Assembly: GCA_014610835.1 (NCBI GenBank)
Contig: QQXM01000019.1
Coordinates: 1-48,442 of the forward strand
Direction: 5' to 3'
DNA: 48,442 nucleotides
Source of the DNA: Erysipelotrichaceae bacterium 7770_A6
GTDB taxonomy: Bacteria > Bacillota_I > Bacilli_A > Erysipelotrichales > Erysipelotrichaceae
Under the pieces are notes generated by a model that saw only the letters and a program-made list of their open reading frames with translations, ran no database searches and was not told where the DNA came from. Below are positions 27,333 through 35,538 of this stretch, piece after piece (position 1 is the first letter of the stretch; each line of letters begins with the position of its first letter). Both the position numbers and the translations under genes were made by a program.

Positions 27333-28420
27333 GTTAAATTCTCCTTTTCAAACTGTATCATAAATTCTCTCAGTTTCTGCACACCTTCCACTGGCATTGC
27401 ATTATAGATACTTGCACGCATGCCATTTGTTAAACGATGTCCTTTTAGATTTTCAAGACCAGCATCTTTTGCTTCTAATACAAACTTTTTGTCTAATTCC
27501 TCATTTCCTGTTGTAAACGTAACATTCATATCAGAACGTGATTGTTTATCCGCATGAGCAATATACATCTTAGAATGATCTAATACATCATAAAGATATT
27601 GTGCTTTTTGATGCTTGATCTGTTCCATTGCTTCTACGCCACCTTGTTTTTCCAGCCAGTCCATTGTCAAGCCAAGCATATAAATACACCAGCAAGGAGG
27701 TGTATTATACATAGAATCTTTCTGGATCATTGTCTGATAATCCAGCATCAATGGCGTACAGTCTAATGGCTTCATGACGAGATCCTTTTGAATGATGACT
27801 ACCGTTACACCAGCAGGAGCCATGTTTTTCTGTGCGCCTGCATAAATCAGACCATACTTTGAAATATCCACAACACGGCTTGTGATATCTGAAGACATGT
27901 CACTGACAAGAACAACACCATTTGTTTCAGGAATATAATTCCATTCTGTACCATAAATTGTATTATTCGCACAGTAATGGAAATAGGATGCATCAGAATG
28001 CAGACGTAATTCATCTTGAGAAGGAATATGCGAGAATTGAAGACTGCTTCCATCATATGCACATCTAGCTTCTCCATATTTCTTTGCTTCTTTATACGCA
28101 ATTGTAGAGAAATTACCAGTCAAGGCATAATCTGCTTTTCCCGTATTTCCAATCAGATTTAAAGGGACCATGGAGAATTGTGTAGATGCACCACCTTGCA
28201 GAAATAACACTTCATGTGTATCTGGAACATGCATCAATTTCTTGAATTGTGATTTCGTATGATCAAAGATCTGTTGAAACATTTTAGATCGATGACTCAT
28301 TTCCATAACAGACATTCCTGAATGTTCATAGTTCAGAATTTCTTTCCCAGCTCTTTCTAATACTTCATCAGGAAGCATGCTTGGACCTGCAGAGAAATTA
28401 AAGATTCGATCATTTTTCAT
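27320..28420 (-). CDS. serC: Phosphoserine aminotransferase
   Basis: 366 residues. A PLP enzyme converting 3-phosphohydroxypyruvate to phosphoserine with glutamate. FSAGPSMLPDEVL is the usual N-terminus; LQGGASTQFSMVPLNL binds phosphate; YAGAQKNMAPAGVTV holds the Schiff-base lysine. CGGAGGG lies just before the ATG. It is first in the serC-serA operon. Confidence 0.96.
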   Translation of the reverse strand: MKNDRIFNFSAGPSMLPDEVLERAGKEILNYEHSGMSVMEMSHRSKMFQQIFDHTKSQFKKLMHVPDTHEVLFLQGGASTQFSMVPLNLIGNTGKADYALTGNFSTIAYKEAKKYGEARCAYDGSSLQFSHIPSQDELRLHSDASYFHYCANNTIYGTEWNYIPETNGVVLVSDMSSDITSRVVDISKYGLIYAGAQKNMAPAGVTVVIIQKDLVMKPLDCTPLMLDYQTMIQKDSMYNTPPCWCIYMLGLTMDWLEKQGGVEAMEQIKHQKAQYLYDVLDHSKMYIAHADKQSRSDMNVTFTTGNEELDKKFVLEAKDAGLENLKGHRLTNGMRASIYNAMPVEGVQKLREFMIQFEKENLTCTK

Positions 28421-28483
28421 AATATTCCCTCCGTTTTGAACTATTTTAATGAAATATTATGCTTTCGTCCATTGATTTTCATA

Positions 28484-28500
28484 GTTATCTGAAAGATAAC
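28484..28500. promoter_or_regulatory. Inverted repeat upstream of serC
   Basis: GTTATCT-GAA-AGATAAC is a perfect 7-bp inverted repeat about 65 bp upstream of the serC start. It could be an operator for serine-pathway control; no T-tract favours a terminator for the minus strand. Confidence 0.35.
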
Positions 28501-28556
28501 ACTATCTTTTTTTCATTAAAAATGTAACTGTTTTCTATAGAATTGATGAATGTGTA

Positions 28557-28597
28557 TAAAAAAACATCTAAATCACCTTAATCAGTAACTTAGATGT
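28557..28597 (-). terminator. Terminator after the first MATE gene
   Basis: On the minus strand ACATCTAA and TTAGATGT, extended inside by TTAC/GTGA, form a long stem followed by TTTTTTTATA. Confidence 0.85.
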
Positions 28598-28605
28598 TCA
28601 TTTTT

Positions 28606-29952
28606 CTATTCATTCATTGATTTTTTTAGCCAGTTCGATGTGAAATAGTAAATTCCCGTCATAAGAGCTGCCATTGCCCAAGTAAAGCTATAGCCGATAC
28701 CAATAATAGAAATATGATGATATAAAGGAATTGCAACTGCCAGAAAGATTTGTCTCATCAATACAAATGCGATGATGGAAGTAATCATAGGTACAGAACT
28801 TCTTCCAGAAGCTCTCAGCGCTCCTGAATATACTTGATGGAAACATAAGAAGATATAACAAGGACACATGATTCTTAAAATGATTGTTCCATCTTCAATA
28901 ACATCCATATCACTTGTAAAAATACGCATCAGAGAATCAGAGAACAAGAATACAAAGATGCCCAGTGTTACGACAATACTGATAGACATAACAAGTGCTG
29001 CTCTAACACCTTGCTTTACACGTTCATATTGTCTAGCGCCTAAGTTTTGTCCAACGAAAGTTGTAATCGCAAGCATCAAACTATTGACTGGCAATCCCAT
29101 AAAGTTATCAATTTTATTTGAGCAGGAGAATCCAGCGACACCACTTGCTCCAAATTGATTGATATATGCCATAACAATGACATTGGATACAGATACGATC
29201 ATTCCCTGTAATCCTGCAGGTACACCTATTACAACGATTTGCTTCAAGACAGAAAAATCAATCTTTAGATTTTTCAATGTAACTTTGTATTCATTCTTCG
29301 TACGCATCAATAAATTGATGACTAATAACATAGAGATACATTCACTGATGATCGTTGCCCACGCAGCACCATCAACACCCATACCAAATCCTTTTACAAA
29401 TAACAGATCTAAAAAGATATTTAAAATAGACGTCGCAATCAAGAAATATAAAGGGTTTTTAGAATCACCAACTGCCTGTAAAATACCAGTTCCTGCATTA
29501 TAGACAATTAAAAACGTTGCGCCTAAGAAATAAATTGCAAGATATCCATCCGCATCATTGTAATAATCCGATGGTGTATTCATCATTCTTAGAATGATTG
29601 GAGAAACAAAATATCCAACGATACTTAAAGTAACGCCAAACAAAATGGAAAACAAAAGAAAAGAGTGAATTGCTTTTGATTCATCCTCCTGTTTTCTAGC
29701 ACCATAATACCTAGATACAACAACACCAGCACCCGTTGCAAGACCTTGGAAAAAAGCAATCAGAAGGTTAATAATTGGTGTACTTGCACCAACTGCAGCC
29801 AAAGCTTCCTTTCCAACATAGTTGCCGACAACAATAGAATCGATGGTGTTATACATCAGCTGAAAGAAATTACCTAACAATAATGGAATCGCAAACAAAG
29901 CTATCTTTTTATAGATATTTCCTGATGTCATTAATCCTTTACTCTCACGCAT
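28606..29952 (-). CDS. MATE family efflux transporter
   Basis: 448 residues with twelve predicted membrane segments. The N-terminus GNIYKKIALFAIPLLLGNFFQLMYNTIDSIVVGNYVG and repeat GVPAGLQGMIVSVSNVIVMAYI are typical of the MATE fold, which exports cationic compounds using Na+ or H+. It is monocistronic between two terminated units. A paralogue lies at 44578-45918. Substrate unknown. Confidence 0.92.
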   Translation of the reverse strand: MRESKGLMTSGNIYKKIALFAIPLLLGNFFQLMYNTIDSIVVGNYVGKEALAAVGASTPIINLLIAFFQGLATGAGVVVSRYYGARKQEDESKAIHSFLLFSILFGVTLSIVGYFVSPIILRMMNTPSDYYNDADGYLAIYFLGATFLIVYNAGTGILQAVGDSKNPLYFLIATSILNIFLDLLFVKGFGMGVDGAAWATIISECISMLLVINLLMRTKNEYKVTLKNLKIDFSVLKQIVVIGVPAGLQGMIVSVSNVIVMAYINQFGASGVAGFSCSNKIDNFMGLPVNSLMLAITTFVGQNLGARQYERVKQGVRAALVMSISIVVTLGIFVFLFSDSLMRIFTSDMDVIEDGTIILRIMCPCYIFLCFHQVYSGALRASGRSSVPMITSIIAFVLMRQIFLAVAIPLYHHISIIGIGYSFTWAMAALMTGIYYFTSNWLKKSMNE

Positions 29953-30014
29953 ATATTTCCCCTTCTTTTAACAAATATTTTACATCTAAATACAAATACA
30001 TATAAAAAAGATGC

Positions 30015-30587
30015 TCACTTTTCAGCATCTTTGATTTTGTTTTTTGTATCTTCATCGATTCTTTGTTTTAATGCAGATAAGTATGGAGAAAATACAACAT
30101 TTTCTTTCCCATATGTTAACTGCAGATCATATTCTAGAGGAAGCCATGTAGAAATATCAGCTTCATCATGTGCAATCAAAGCTTCCAGCTTATCTAAAGC
30201 TTTGTATGTTTTTGCTTCCACTGTTTCTAAAGCATTCATTTCTTTTAACAACGCATTCCATTCTTCTTTTTGTGCTGCAGGAAAGGAATTCACCCAGGAA
30301 AAGAAGATTTCATCTTCCTTATTTTCATCTTCTTTGTTTTTATCAAATACAGGAATATCACCTGTAAACGCTTCTCCTAAATCATGAATCAGACACATGC
30401 GAATCACTTTATTCATATCCACATTTTTAAATTCATCTTCTTTTGAAATTAACATTGCCATTAAAGCAATTCTCCAGGAATGATCCGCAACAGATTCTTT
30501 TCTTTCACCAATTGTCCAGTTATGACGTGTATTGATTTTCAACATATTTGCGCGATGGAGTATTTCTAATAGTTCTTCTGGTGTCAT
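30015..30587 (-). CDS. HD domain hydrolase (HDDC2/YfbR-like)
   Basis: 190 residues. Metal-binding histidine H36 lies in VADHSWRI and the HD pair (68-69) in CLIHDLGEAFTGDIP; a late aspartate sits in HDEADISTWLP. Related proteins are 5'-nucleotidases acting on deoxynucleoside monophosphates. An ORF extends to 30668, but ATG 30587 has GGAG 7 nt upstream and begins at the family start MTPEELLEIL. The extended part would overlap the tRNA-Leu promoter region on the other strand. Confidence 0.85.
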   Translation of the reverse strand: MTPEELLEILHRANMLKINTRHNWTIGERKESVADHSWRIALMAMLISKEDEFKNVDMNKVIRMCLIHDLGEAFTGDIPVFDKNKEDENKEDEIFFSWVNSFPAAQKEEWNALLKEMNALETVEAKTYKALDKLEALIAHDEADISTWLPLEYDLQLTYGKENVVFSPYLSALKQRIDEDTKNKIKDAEK

Positions 30588-30646
30588 ATTTTTCTCCATT
30601 TTCTTAAATATTTTAGAGAAAACATAAAATGAATGCAATGTTTCAA

Positions 30647-30675
30647 TTGCATTTTGAATCAGATTCATGTATTAT
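30647..30675 (+). promoter_or_regulatory. tRNA-Leu promoter
   Basis: TTGCAT (30647-30652), a 17-bp spacer and TATTAT (30670-30675), 18 bp before the tRNA. The TTGCAT -35 recurs before the tRNA-His and tRNA-Glu genes. Confidence 0.6.
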
Positions 30676-30693
30676 AAATAAGCAGTTTCAAAT

Positions 30694-30777
30694 GCCCGAG
30701 TGATGGAATTGGTAGACGTAGGGGACTCAAAATCCCCCGGTGGCGACACCGTGCCGGTTCGAGTCCGGCCTCGGGCA
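30694..30777 (+). tRNA. tRNA-Leu (anticodon CAA)
   Basis: 84 nt. The acceptor GCCCGAG pairs with CTCGGGC, discriminator A. The anticodon stem GGGGA/TCCCC encloses CTCAAAA, giving CAA. A long variable arm is present (class II). The T-loop is GGTTCGAGTCC. CCA is not encoded. Confidence 0.97.
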
Positions 30778-30817
30778 CTTTTTTTATTTGATTTTTTCGC
30801 ATAAATAAACCATTTTA

Positions 30818-30853
30818 GAAAAAATCGGGAACAAATTTGGGAACAATTTCTAA
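30818..30853 (+). pseudogene. Possible 3' remnant of a tyrosine integrase beside tRNA-Leu
   Basis: A short frame reads EKIGNKFGNNF then stop, 40 bp after the tRNA. G-N-[KL]-G-N-like tails are common at the ends of tRNA-targeting phage integrases. This could be a scar of an excised element or part of an attachment site. Very short, so low confidence. Confidence 0.3.
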
Positions 30854-30894
30854 AAAAAAATAGATCGATGATTGCCTTCACCGATCTATTTTTA
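30853..30894. terminator. Bidirectional terminator, mainly for the EF-G-like gene
   Basis: AAAAATAGATCG and CGATCTATTTTT form a long stem, with TGA/TCA pairs inside, and T-tracts on both sides. Confidence 0.85.
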
Positions 30895-30908
30895 TTTATT
30901 TTTGCTGG

Positions 30909-32978
30909 TTATTTATTTTTTGATTTTTCAATTACCTTATCAGCAACTTCCTTTGGAGCTGGCTGATAACGATCAAACTTAGAAACGTAACTGCCACGTC
31001 CCTGTGTCATCGCACGTAGTTCTGTAGCGTATGTCAACATTTCAGCTAATGGGACTTCTGCCTGAATTACCTGATCACCATGATCATTTGTTGTCATATC
31101 AATAATGATTCCACGACGCTTTGTAATATCTCCCATCAAAGTACCCGTGTAATCTTCTGGTGCAACAATTGTAACTTTACCAATTGGTTCCAATAATGTT
31201 GGTTTCGCATTTGGCATAGCAGCATTATATGCAAGTCTAGCAGCTTCCTTGAATGCATTTTCCTTAGAATCAACTGGATGATAAGAACCATCATACAATG
31301 TAGCCTTGACACCAACTACCTTGTATCCTGCTAATACACCATGATTCATGCAGTCACGAAGTCCTGCTTCTGTTGGAGGGAAGAACTGTTTAGGAACAGC
31401 ACCACCAAATACTTCTTCCGCAAATACCATTTCTCCATCAGGATCATCGCTTGGTTCAAATCTTACCCAGACATCACCATACTGACCTGCACCGCCATTC
31501 TGTTTCTTGTACTTGCCTTGTGCTTCTGCTTTGCCACAGATTGTTTCACGATATTGAACAGTAGGTTCTGCAGTAGTAACTTCAACCTTATATTTAGACT
31601 TTAATTTAGAAAGAATCAAATCAATATGCTGTTCACCAATACCATAAAGAACCTGTTCATGTGTTTCTTCGTTATTGACAAAGCGAAGAGTCTTGTCTTC
31701 CTGCATCATATTCTTGATTGCTGCTGACATTTTATCTTCATCTGCTTTTGTCTTTGGCTTGATTGCATATCCTAACATTGGGACAGGATATTCCATATCT
31801 GGATAATGAACAACTCTGCTTCTTGTGCAAAGCGTATCGTTTGTTTCAGTTACAGATAACTTGACAACTGCCCCAATATCTCCAGTAAACAGCTTACCAA
31901 CACCAATCTGGTATTTGCCATTGATAACATAGATCTGGTTAATCTTTTCAAGTGTATCTTTCTTTGAGTTAAATACTTGTGAATCACTGTTCAATACACC
32001 AGACATTACTTTCAAGTAGGAAATCTTTCCTACGAATGGGTCAACGATTGTCTTGAATACAAATGCAGATAATGCTTCATCTTCATTTGTTTCCATATCA
32101 ATTGTCTGATCTTTATCATTCAATGCCTGAACACGTCCCTTTTCAGCATAGGAAGGCATGAACTCTGTAATAAGATCCATCAATCTTTCAATACCAGTCA
32201 GATTCAATGCAGATCCACAATATACTGGATGAATATCACCAGAACGAACACCAATTCTTAATCCCTTGGCAATTTCATGTTCATCAAATTCTTCACCAGA
32301 GAAGAATTTATCCATCAATTCATCATCACTCATTGCGATTGCTTCTGCAATTTCATCATAGTATTCTTTTACCTTAGGCTGAATTTCAGCTGGTACTTCT
32401 TTTGCTTCTGCAGGATCATCATAATACCAGGCCTTGTTTCTCAAGATATTTACAGAACCAATAACTTTTCTATCTTTGATAATTGGAAGTTCAAACAAGA
32501 ATACAGATTTACCAAACTTTTCTCTTAGATCTTCAATGACTTTAGAGAAGTCTGCATTTTCATCATCCAGTTTATTTACAAATAAGATTGTAGGAAGTTT
32601 TCTTTGCACAACTGCTTTCTTCCATGCACGTTCTGTTCCAGACTGTAAGCTATCCTTTGCACTGACAACGATCAATGCATTATCACCCATTGTTAAACCC
32701 GTATCTTCTTCACCTTCATAGTCAAGATAGCCAGGTGTATCAATGAAGTTGATCTTTTTATTTTTCCATTCAACAGGTGCTAGATGTGCATAGACAGAAA
32801 CACCTCTTTTACCTTCTTCAGCATCAAAGTTCAAAGCAGTTGTACCGTCATTATTTTTTCCAATTTTCTCAATTGCTTTTGTCTTAAAAAGACAAGCTTC
32901 AATCAATGAACTCTTACCTGCACCAGAATGTCCTAAAACAGTAACATTTCTTACTTCATTCGCTAAATAGTCTTTCAT
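30909..32978 (-). CDS. EF-G-like translation GTPase (EF-G2 type) lacking the catalytic histidine
   Basis: 689 residues with all five EF-G domains (for example the late motif GDITKRRGIIIDM and AEMLTYATELRAMTQGRG). The GTP site is diverged: P-loop GHSGAGKSS instead of AHIDAGKTT, switch I RGVSV instead of RGITI, and DTPGY (Tyr84) instead of DTPGH; NKLD is kept. The histidine of DTPGH activates water for GTP hydrolysis, so activity is probably low or altered. Start at 32978: AGAGGG is 7 nt upstream. It lies 12 nt after the ankyrin gene in one operon. It is most likely a paralogue of a canonical fusA elsewhere. Confidence 0.9.
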   Translation of the reverse strand: MKDYLANEVRNVTVLGHSGAGKSSLIEACLFKTKAIEKIGKNNDGTTALNFDAEEGKRGVSVYAHLAPVEWKNKKINFIDTPGYLDYEGEEDTGLTMGDNALIVVSAKDSLQSGTERAWKKAVVQRKLPTILFVNKLDDENADFSKVIEDLREKFGKSVFLFELPIIKDRKVIGSVNILRNKAWYYDDPAEAKEVPAEIQPKVKEYYDEIAEAIAMSDDELMDKFFSGEEFDEHEIAKGLRIGVRSGDIHPVYCGSALNLTGIERLMDLITEFMPSYAEKGRVQALNDKDQTIDMETNEDEALSAFVFKTIVDPFVGKISYLKVMSGVLNSDSQVFNSKKDTLEKINQIYVINGKYQIGVGKLFTGDIGAVVKLSVTETNDTLCTRSRVVHYPDMEYPVPMLGYAIKPKTKADEDKMSAAIKNMMQEDKTLRFVNNEETHEQVLYGIGEQHIDLILSKLKSKYKVEVTTAEPTVQYRETICGKAEAQGKYKKQNGGAGQYGDVWVRFEPSDDPDGEMVFAEEVFGGAVPKQFFPPTEAGLRDCMNHGVLAGYKVVGVKATLYDGSYHPVDSKENAFKEAARLAYNAAMPNAKPTLLEPIGKVTIVAPEDYTGTLMGDITKRRGIIIDMTTNDHGDQVIQAEVPLAEMLTYATELRAMTQGRGSYVSKFDRYQPAPKEVADKVIEKSKNK

Positions 32979-32990
32979 GATCATACCCTC

Positions 32991-33659
32991 TTACTTTAAC
33001 AGATCCTTCAGATCATCTAGACATTCTTTACGAACATAATGAATTGCTAAATTACCTTCGTAATCTTTCTTGTCTTTATCTGCACCACGATCAAGTAGTA
33101 AATGAACGAGCATTGGAATACCAATGTATGCAGCTCTCATTAATGCTGTACAACCTTTATTATCCGCAGCATTCACATCTGCCCCATTCTTCAATAATAC
33201 TTCAATCACGTCATCTTTATACGCATTTACAGCTTCCATTAATGCTGTACGACCCTGTTCATCTGTAGCGTTGACATCTGCTCCCTTAGAAATCAAATAT
33301 TCAACTGTTTCTGTTTCACCTAGAAGCGCAGCTCTCATCAATGCTGTACGTCCTTTATTATCATGTGAGTTGACGTCTCCACCAGCATGAACGATCATTC
33401 TACAAATTTCTGTGTGACCTTTTTTTGCAGCACCCATTAGAGCAGTCTTATTATTTTTGTCACGTGCTCTTGTATCAGCGCCATTGTCTAATAAGAAACG
33501 AACGATATCTTCATATCCTCTTTTTGCACTTCTCATTAACGCAGTACGTCCGTCACCATTTCTAACGTTGACATCTGCTCCCTTAGATACTTGCGCGCAG
33601 ACCTTGCCGAAGTCACCAGCGGCAGCTGCGTCAAAAAATTCCTGATTTACCTGATCCAT
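32991..33659 (-). CDS. Ankyrin-repeat protein
   Basis: 222 residues made of about six ankyrin repeats, each with [R/K]TALMRAA or similar (DGRTALMRSAKRGYEDIVRF, NKTALMGAAKKGHTEI, GRTALMRAALLGETETVEYL, GRTALMEAV, GCTALMRAAYIG). There is no signal peptide, so it is cytosolic and probably binds a protein. GGAGG lies 8 nt before the ATG. It is directly upstream of the EF-G-like gene. No promoter is evident between the terminator hairpin at 33705-33731 and this gene, so it probably depends on readthrough. Partner unknown; the adjacent GTPase is the obvious candidate. Confidence 0.9.
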   Translation of the reverse strand: MDQVNQEFFDAAAAGDFGKVCAQVSKGADVNVRNGDGRTALMRSAKRGYEDIVRFLLDNGADTRARDKNNKTALMGAAKKGHTEICRMIVHAGGDVNSHDNKGRTALMRAALLGETETVEYLISKGADVNATDEQGRTALMEAVNAYKDDVIEVLLKNGADVNAADNKGCTALMRAAYIGIPMLVHLLLDRGADKDKKDYEGNLAIHYVRKECLDDLKDLLK

Positions 33660-33699
33660 AATGATTTCCTCCTGTTAGATAATTCATTCAATTTTTTAA

Positions 33700-33731
33700 A
33701 TAAAAAGATGGACACATGAAAGCTCCATCTT
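33700..33731 (-). terminator. Terminator or attenuator in the leader of the ankyrin/EF-G-like operon
   Basis: On the minus strand AAGATGGA-11 nt-TCCATCTT is followed by TTTATTT. The stop codon of the leader ORF overlaps the first two bases of the stem, so a terminating ribosome would cover the 5' arm. The ankyrin gene starts about 45 nt after the U-tract. Confidence 0.6.
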
Positions 33732-33825
33732 AAAACCAATATTCGTGATGATTGAATTTCCCGCCGAAAACAACCCTTTCTGTGTTTCTATTTTGTACAA
33801 TGAAAACAACTTTTACGTTCTTCAT
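33730..33825 (-). CDS. 31-residue leader ORF
   Basis: It reads MKNVKVVFIVQNRNTERVVF then GGKFNHHEYWF. GGAG lies 8 nt before the ATG, and a good promoter lies 45 bp upstream. The stop codon sits in the stem of the hairpin at 33705-33731. No family is recognised. It may be a regulatory leader peptide or a small functional protein; the same strand carries the ankyrin and EF-G-like genes next. Confidence 0.55.
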   Translation of the reverse strand: MKNVKVVFIVQNRNTERVVFGGKFNHHEYWF

Positions 33826-33869
33826 GATAAATACTCCAATCTAGAAATTCAAAATCATCTGTTAATTAC

Positions 33870-33897
33870 ATTTTACAAAAACTATAAAATACTTCAA
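33870..33897 (-). promoter_or_regulatory. Promoter of the leader/ankyrin/EF-G-like operon
   Basis: On the minus strand TTGAAG (33892-33897), a 16-bp spacer and TAAAAT (33870-33875). Transcription should start near 33863, about 38 nt before the leader ATG. Confidence 0.6.
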
Positions 33898-33898
33898 G

Positions 33899-33912
33899 TG
33901 TAAGCGGTTACT
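33899..33912. promoter_or_regulatory. Candidate cre site (CcpA binding)
   Basis: TGTAAGCGGTTACT matches 13 of 14 positions of the Bacillus cre consensus TGWAARCGYTWNCW. It abuts the upstream side of the -35 box, centred near -42, a position that usually favours activation. That CcpA exists in this organism is assumed. Confidence 0.45.
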
Positions 33913-33967
33913 TTTTCAACTATTTTTATGAATTTATGAAAAAAGAAACAGATTCATTTTCAATCCT

Positions 33968-34828
33968 CTATTTCTTTTCGATAATTTCAATTTTCTGGTA
34001 TGGAATTTCAATATGATTTTCTTTAAATGACTTTAACAGTTTTTTTCTTACATCACTTGCTGCCTGAAATGAGGAAGAAAAATCTTTTGTATACAATGGG
34101 AATAATAACCGAATGCCACTATCATCAAATGCCTCTAATCGAATCGCAAATGGAAGTACACCATGCTTCTTTTCTTCTTCACTTCGAATATCAATGACAT
34201 TCTCTGTATGTAATACTGCTTCATAAATCAATTGTTCTGCGCGATCAATATCACTGTCATAGCCAATGTCAAAACTGATGATCTTCTTATAACCCTTTTC
34301 ATCACTGATACGGTTTTCAACGATTGCACTGTTCATAATACTGTTAGGAACAATGACTCTTGTATTTTCCACTGTATTGATCACTGTATGACGAAATGTA
34401 ATTCCAATCACACTTCCAGAAATATCTTTATCCTTTAGATAAATGACATCACCGACATTAAACGGATGATACATCGCAAGAAAGAAACCAGCAATAAAAT
34501 TTCCAAACGACTCCTGTGCAGCTAAACCTACAACAACAGACATCACTGAAGTTGCCCCTAAAACTGCACTCGAAAGTCCAGATAATGGTTTAATACCTCC
34601 TAAAACAGAAAAGACAGCGATACTGTAAATAATTGCACGCACAACTCTTCCTGTAAATCGTAATGTCATTTCTTTCTGATCATCTTTTTTTGCCGCATTC
34701 GCAAATAATTTCCATAAAACTTTTGCGATACTGAATGCAATCAGAAGAATCAATATACTACGAATGATAAAGTAGAGAAGCCCTCCATCAAAAAAGTTTT
34801 TTCCAATACTCCAAATTGTTTTATCCAT
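33968..34828 (-). CDS. MscS-type mechanosensitive channel
   Basis: 286 residues with three membrane segments in the first 130. The pore helix shows ATSVMSVVVGLAAQESFGNFIAGFF, then the beta domain start HPFNVGDVIYL, both MscS hallmarks. The C-terminal cytoplasmic domain follows. These channels release solutes on hypo-osmotic shock. It is the last gene of a three-gene operon, 11 nt after the metalloprotease gene. Confidence 0.93.
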   Translation of the reverse strand: MDKTIWSIGKNFFDGGLLYFIIRSILILLIAFSIAKVLWKLFANAAKKDDQKEMTLRFTGRVVRAIIYSIAVFSVLGGIKPLSGLSSAVLGATSVMSVVVGLAAQESFGNFIAGFFLAMYHPFNVGDVIYLKDKDISGSVIGITFRHTVINTVENTRVIVPNSIMNSAIVENRISDEKGYKKIISFDIGYDSDIDRAEQLIYEAVLHTENVIDIRSEEEKKHGVLPFAIRLEAFDDSGIRLLFPLYTKDFSSSFQAASDVRKKLLKSFKENHIEIPYQKIEIIEKK

Positions 34829-34839
34829 GTTTCTTTCTC

Positions 34840-35526
34840 CTAATGATTTAAGTAGTCACTGTATTTCTTATAGTCTGGCATATATGTTTTTACAACTGCA
34901 TAGAAATCCTTTGAATGATTTGCCACAAGGATATGTGCATACTCATGTAACAGCACATATGAGAAGCACTTATGTGGGAAATGAATCAATCTTGAAGAAA
35001 TTGAAATATTTGATTTTGCAGGTGTACAGGATCCCCATCTGCTTGTCATATATTTAATACGAATGCGAGGCAGTGGCTTTTGATTCATCTTGCAGATATG
35101 TTCATCTAGAAACTCTCTTTCCTGCTGAATCAGATACAACAGATATTTATTTGCTTCATGATAAAACGTCTTTTCAATTGTTTCTGCACTTCTATCTTTG
35201 ACATGAAATACAATCACACCATTCTCAAAAGACATTGCATTCCTTTTTGCTTCGACAAACTTCACTGGATATTCTTTTCCCATCCACGTTGCAGAAATAC
35301 CATCAATGCCTGTTTTTACTTTCTCTTGTTTTTGCATTTGACGATTTCTCGCCTGAATGATCCATGTTTCTTTTTCTTTCAAAAAGGCATAGATTCTCTC
35401 TTCACTGACATGTGGAGGACAGCTGATTGTTACATTTCCATCATTATCCAGACGCAAGACTATATTTTTCATGCGTTTTCTTTTGACTGTAACTGTCAAT
35501 TCTTTTCCCTGTATCGTTATAAGCAT
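34840..35526 (-). CDS. YgjP-like metallopeptidase (DUF45)
   Basis: 228 residues. The zinc motif HEYAH lies in VLLHEYAHILVANHSKDFY, followed by the third-ligand region. An upstream conserved block is RWGSCTPAKSNISISSRLIHFP. YgjP/SprT-like proteins are predicted zinc proteases; substrates are mostly unknown. It is 12 nt downstream of the YbaK gene. Confidence 0.9.
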   Translation of the reverse strand: MLITIQGKELTVTVKRKRMKNIVLRLDNDGNVTISCPPHVSEERIYAFLKEKETWIIQARNRQMQKQEKVKTGIDGISATWMGKEYPVKFVEAKRNAMSFENGVIVFHVKDRSAETIEKTFYHEANKYLLYLIQQEREFLDEHICKMNQKPLPRIRIKYMTSRWGSCTPAKSNISISSRLIHFPHKCFSYVLLHEYAHILVANHSKDFYAVVKTYMPDYKKYSDYLNH

Positions 35527-35538
35527 GTAGAAATTATA

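Noticed and set aside
30672-30881. 69-residue minus-strand frame across tRNA-Leu, with a GRTRTGTVSPPGDFESP-like string
   Set aside because: This is the antisense translation of the tRNA, a well-known false gene.
33124-33645. Repeated plus-strand frames opposite the ankyrin gene
   Set aside because: They arise from the periodic ankyrin repeats on the other strand.
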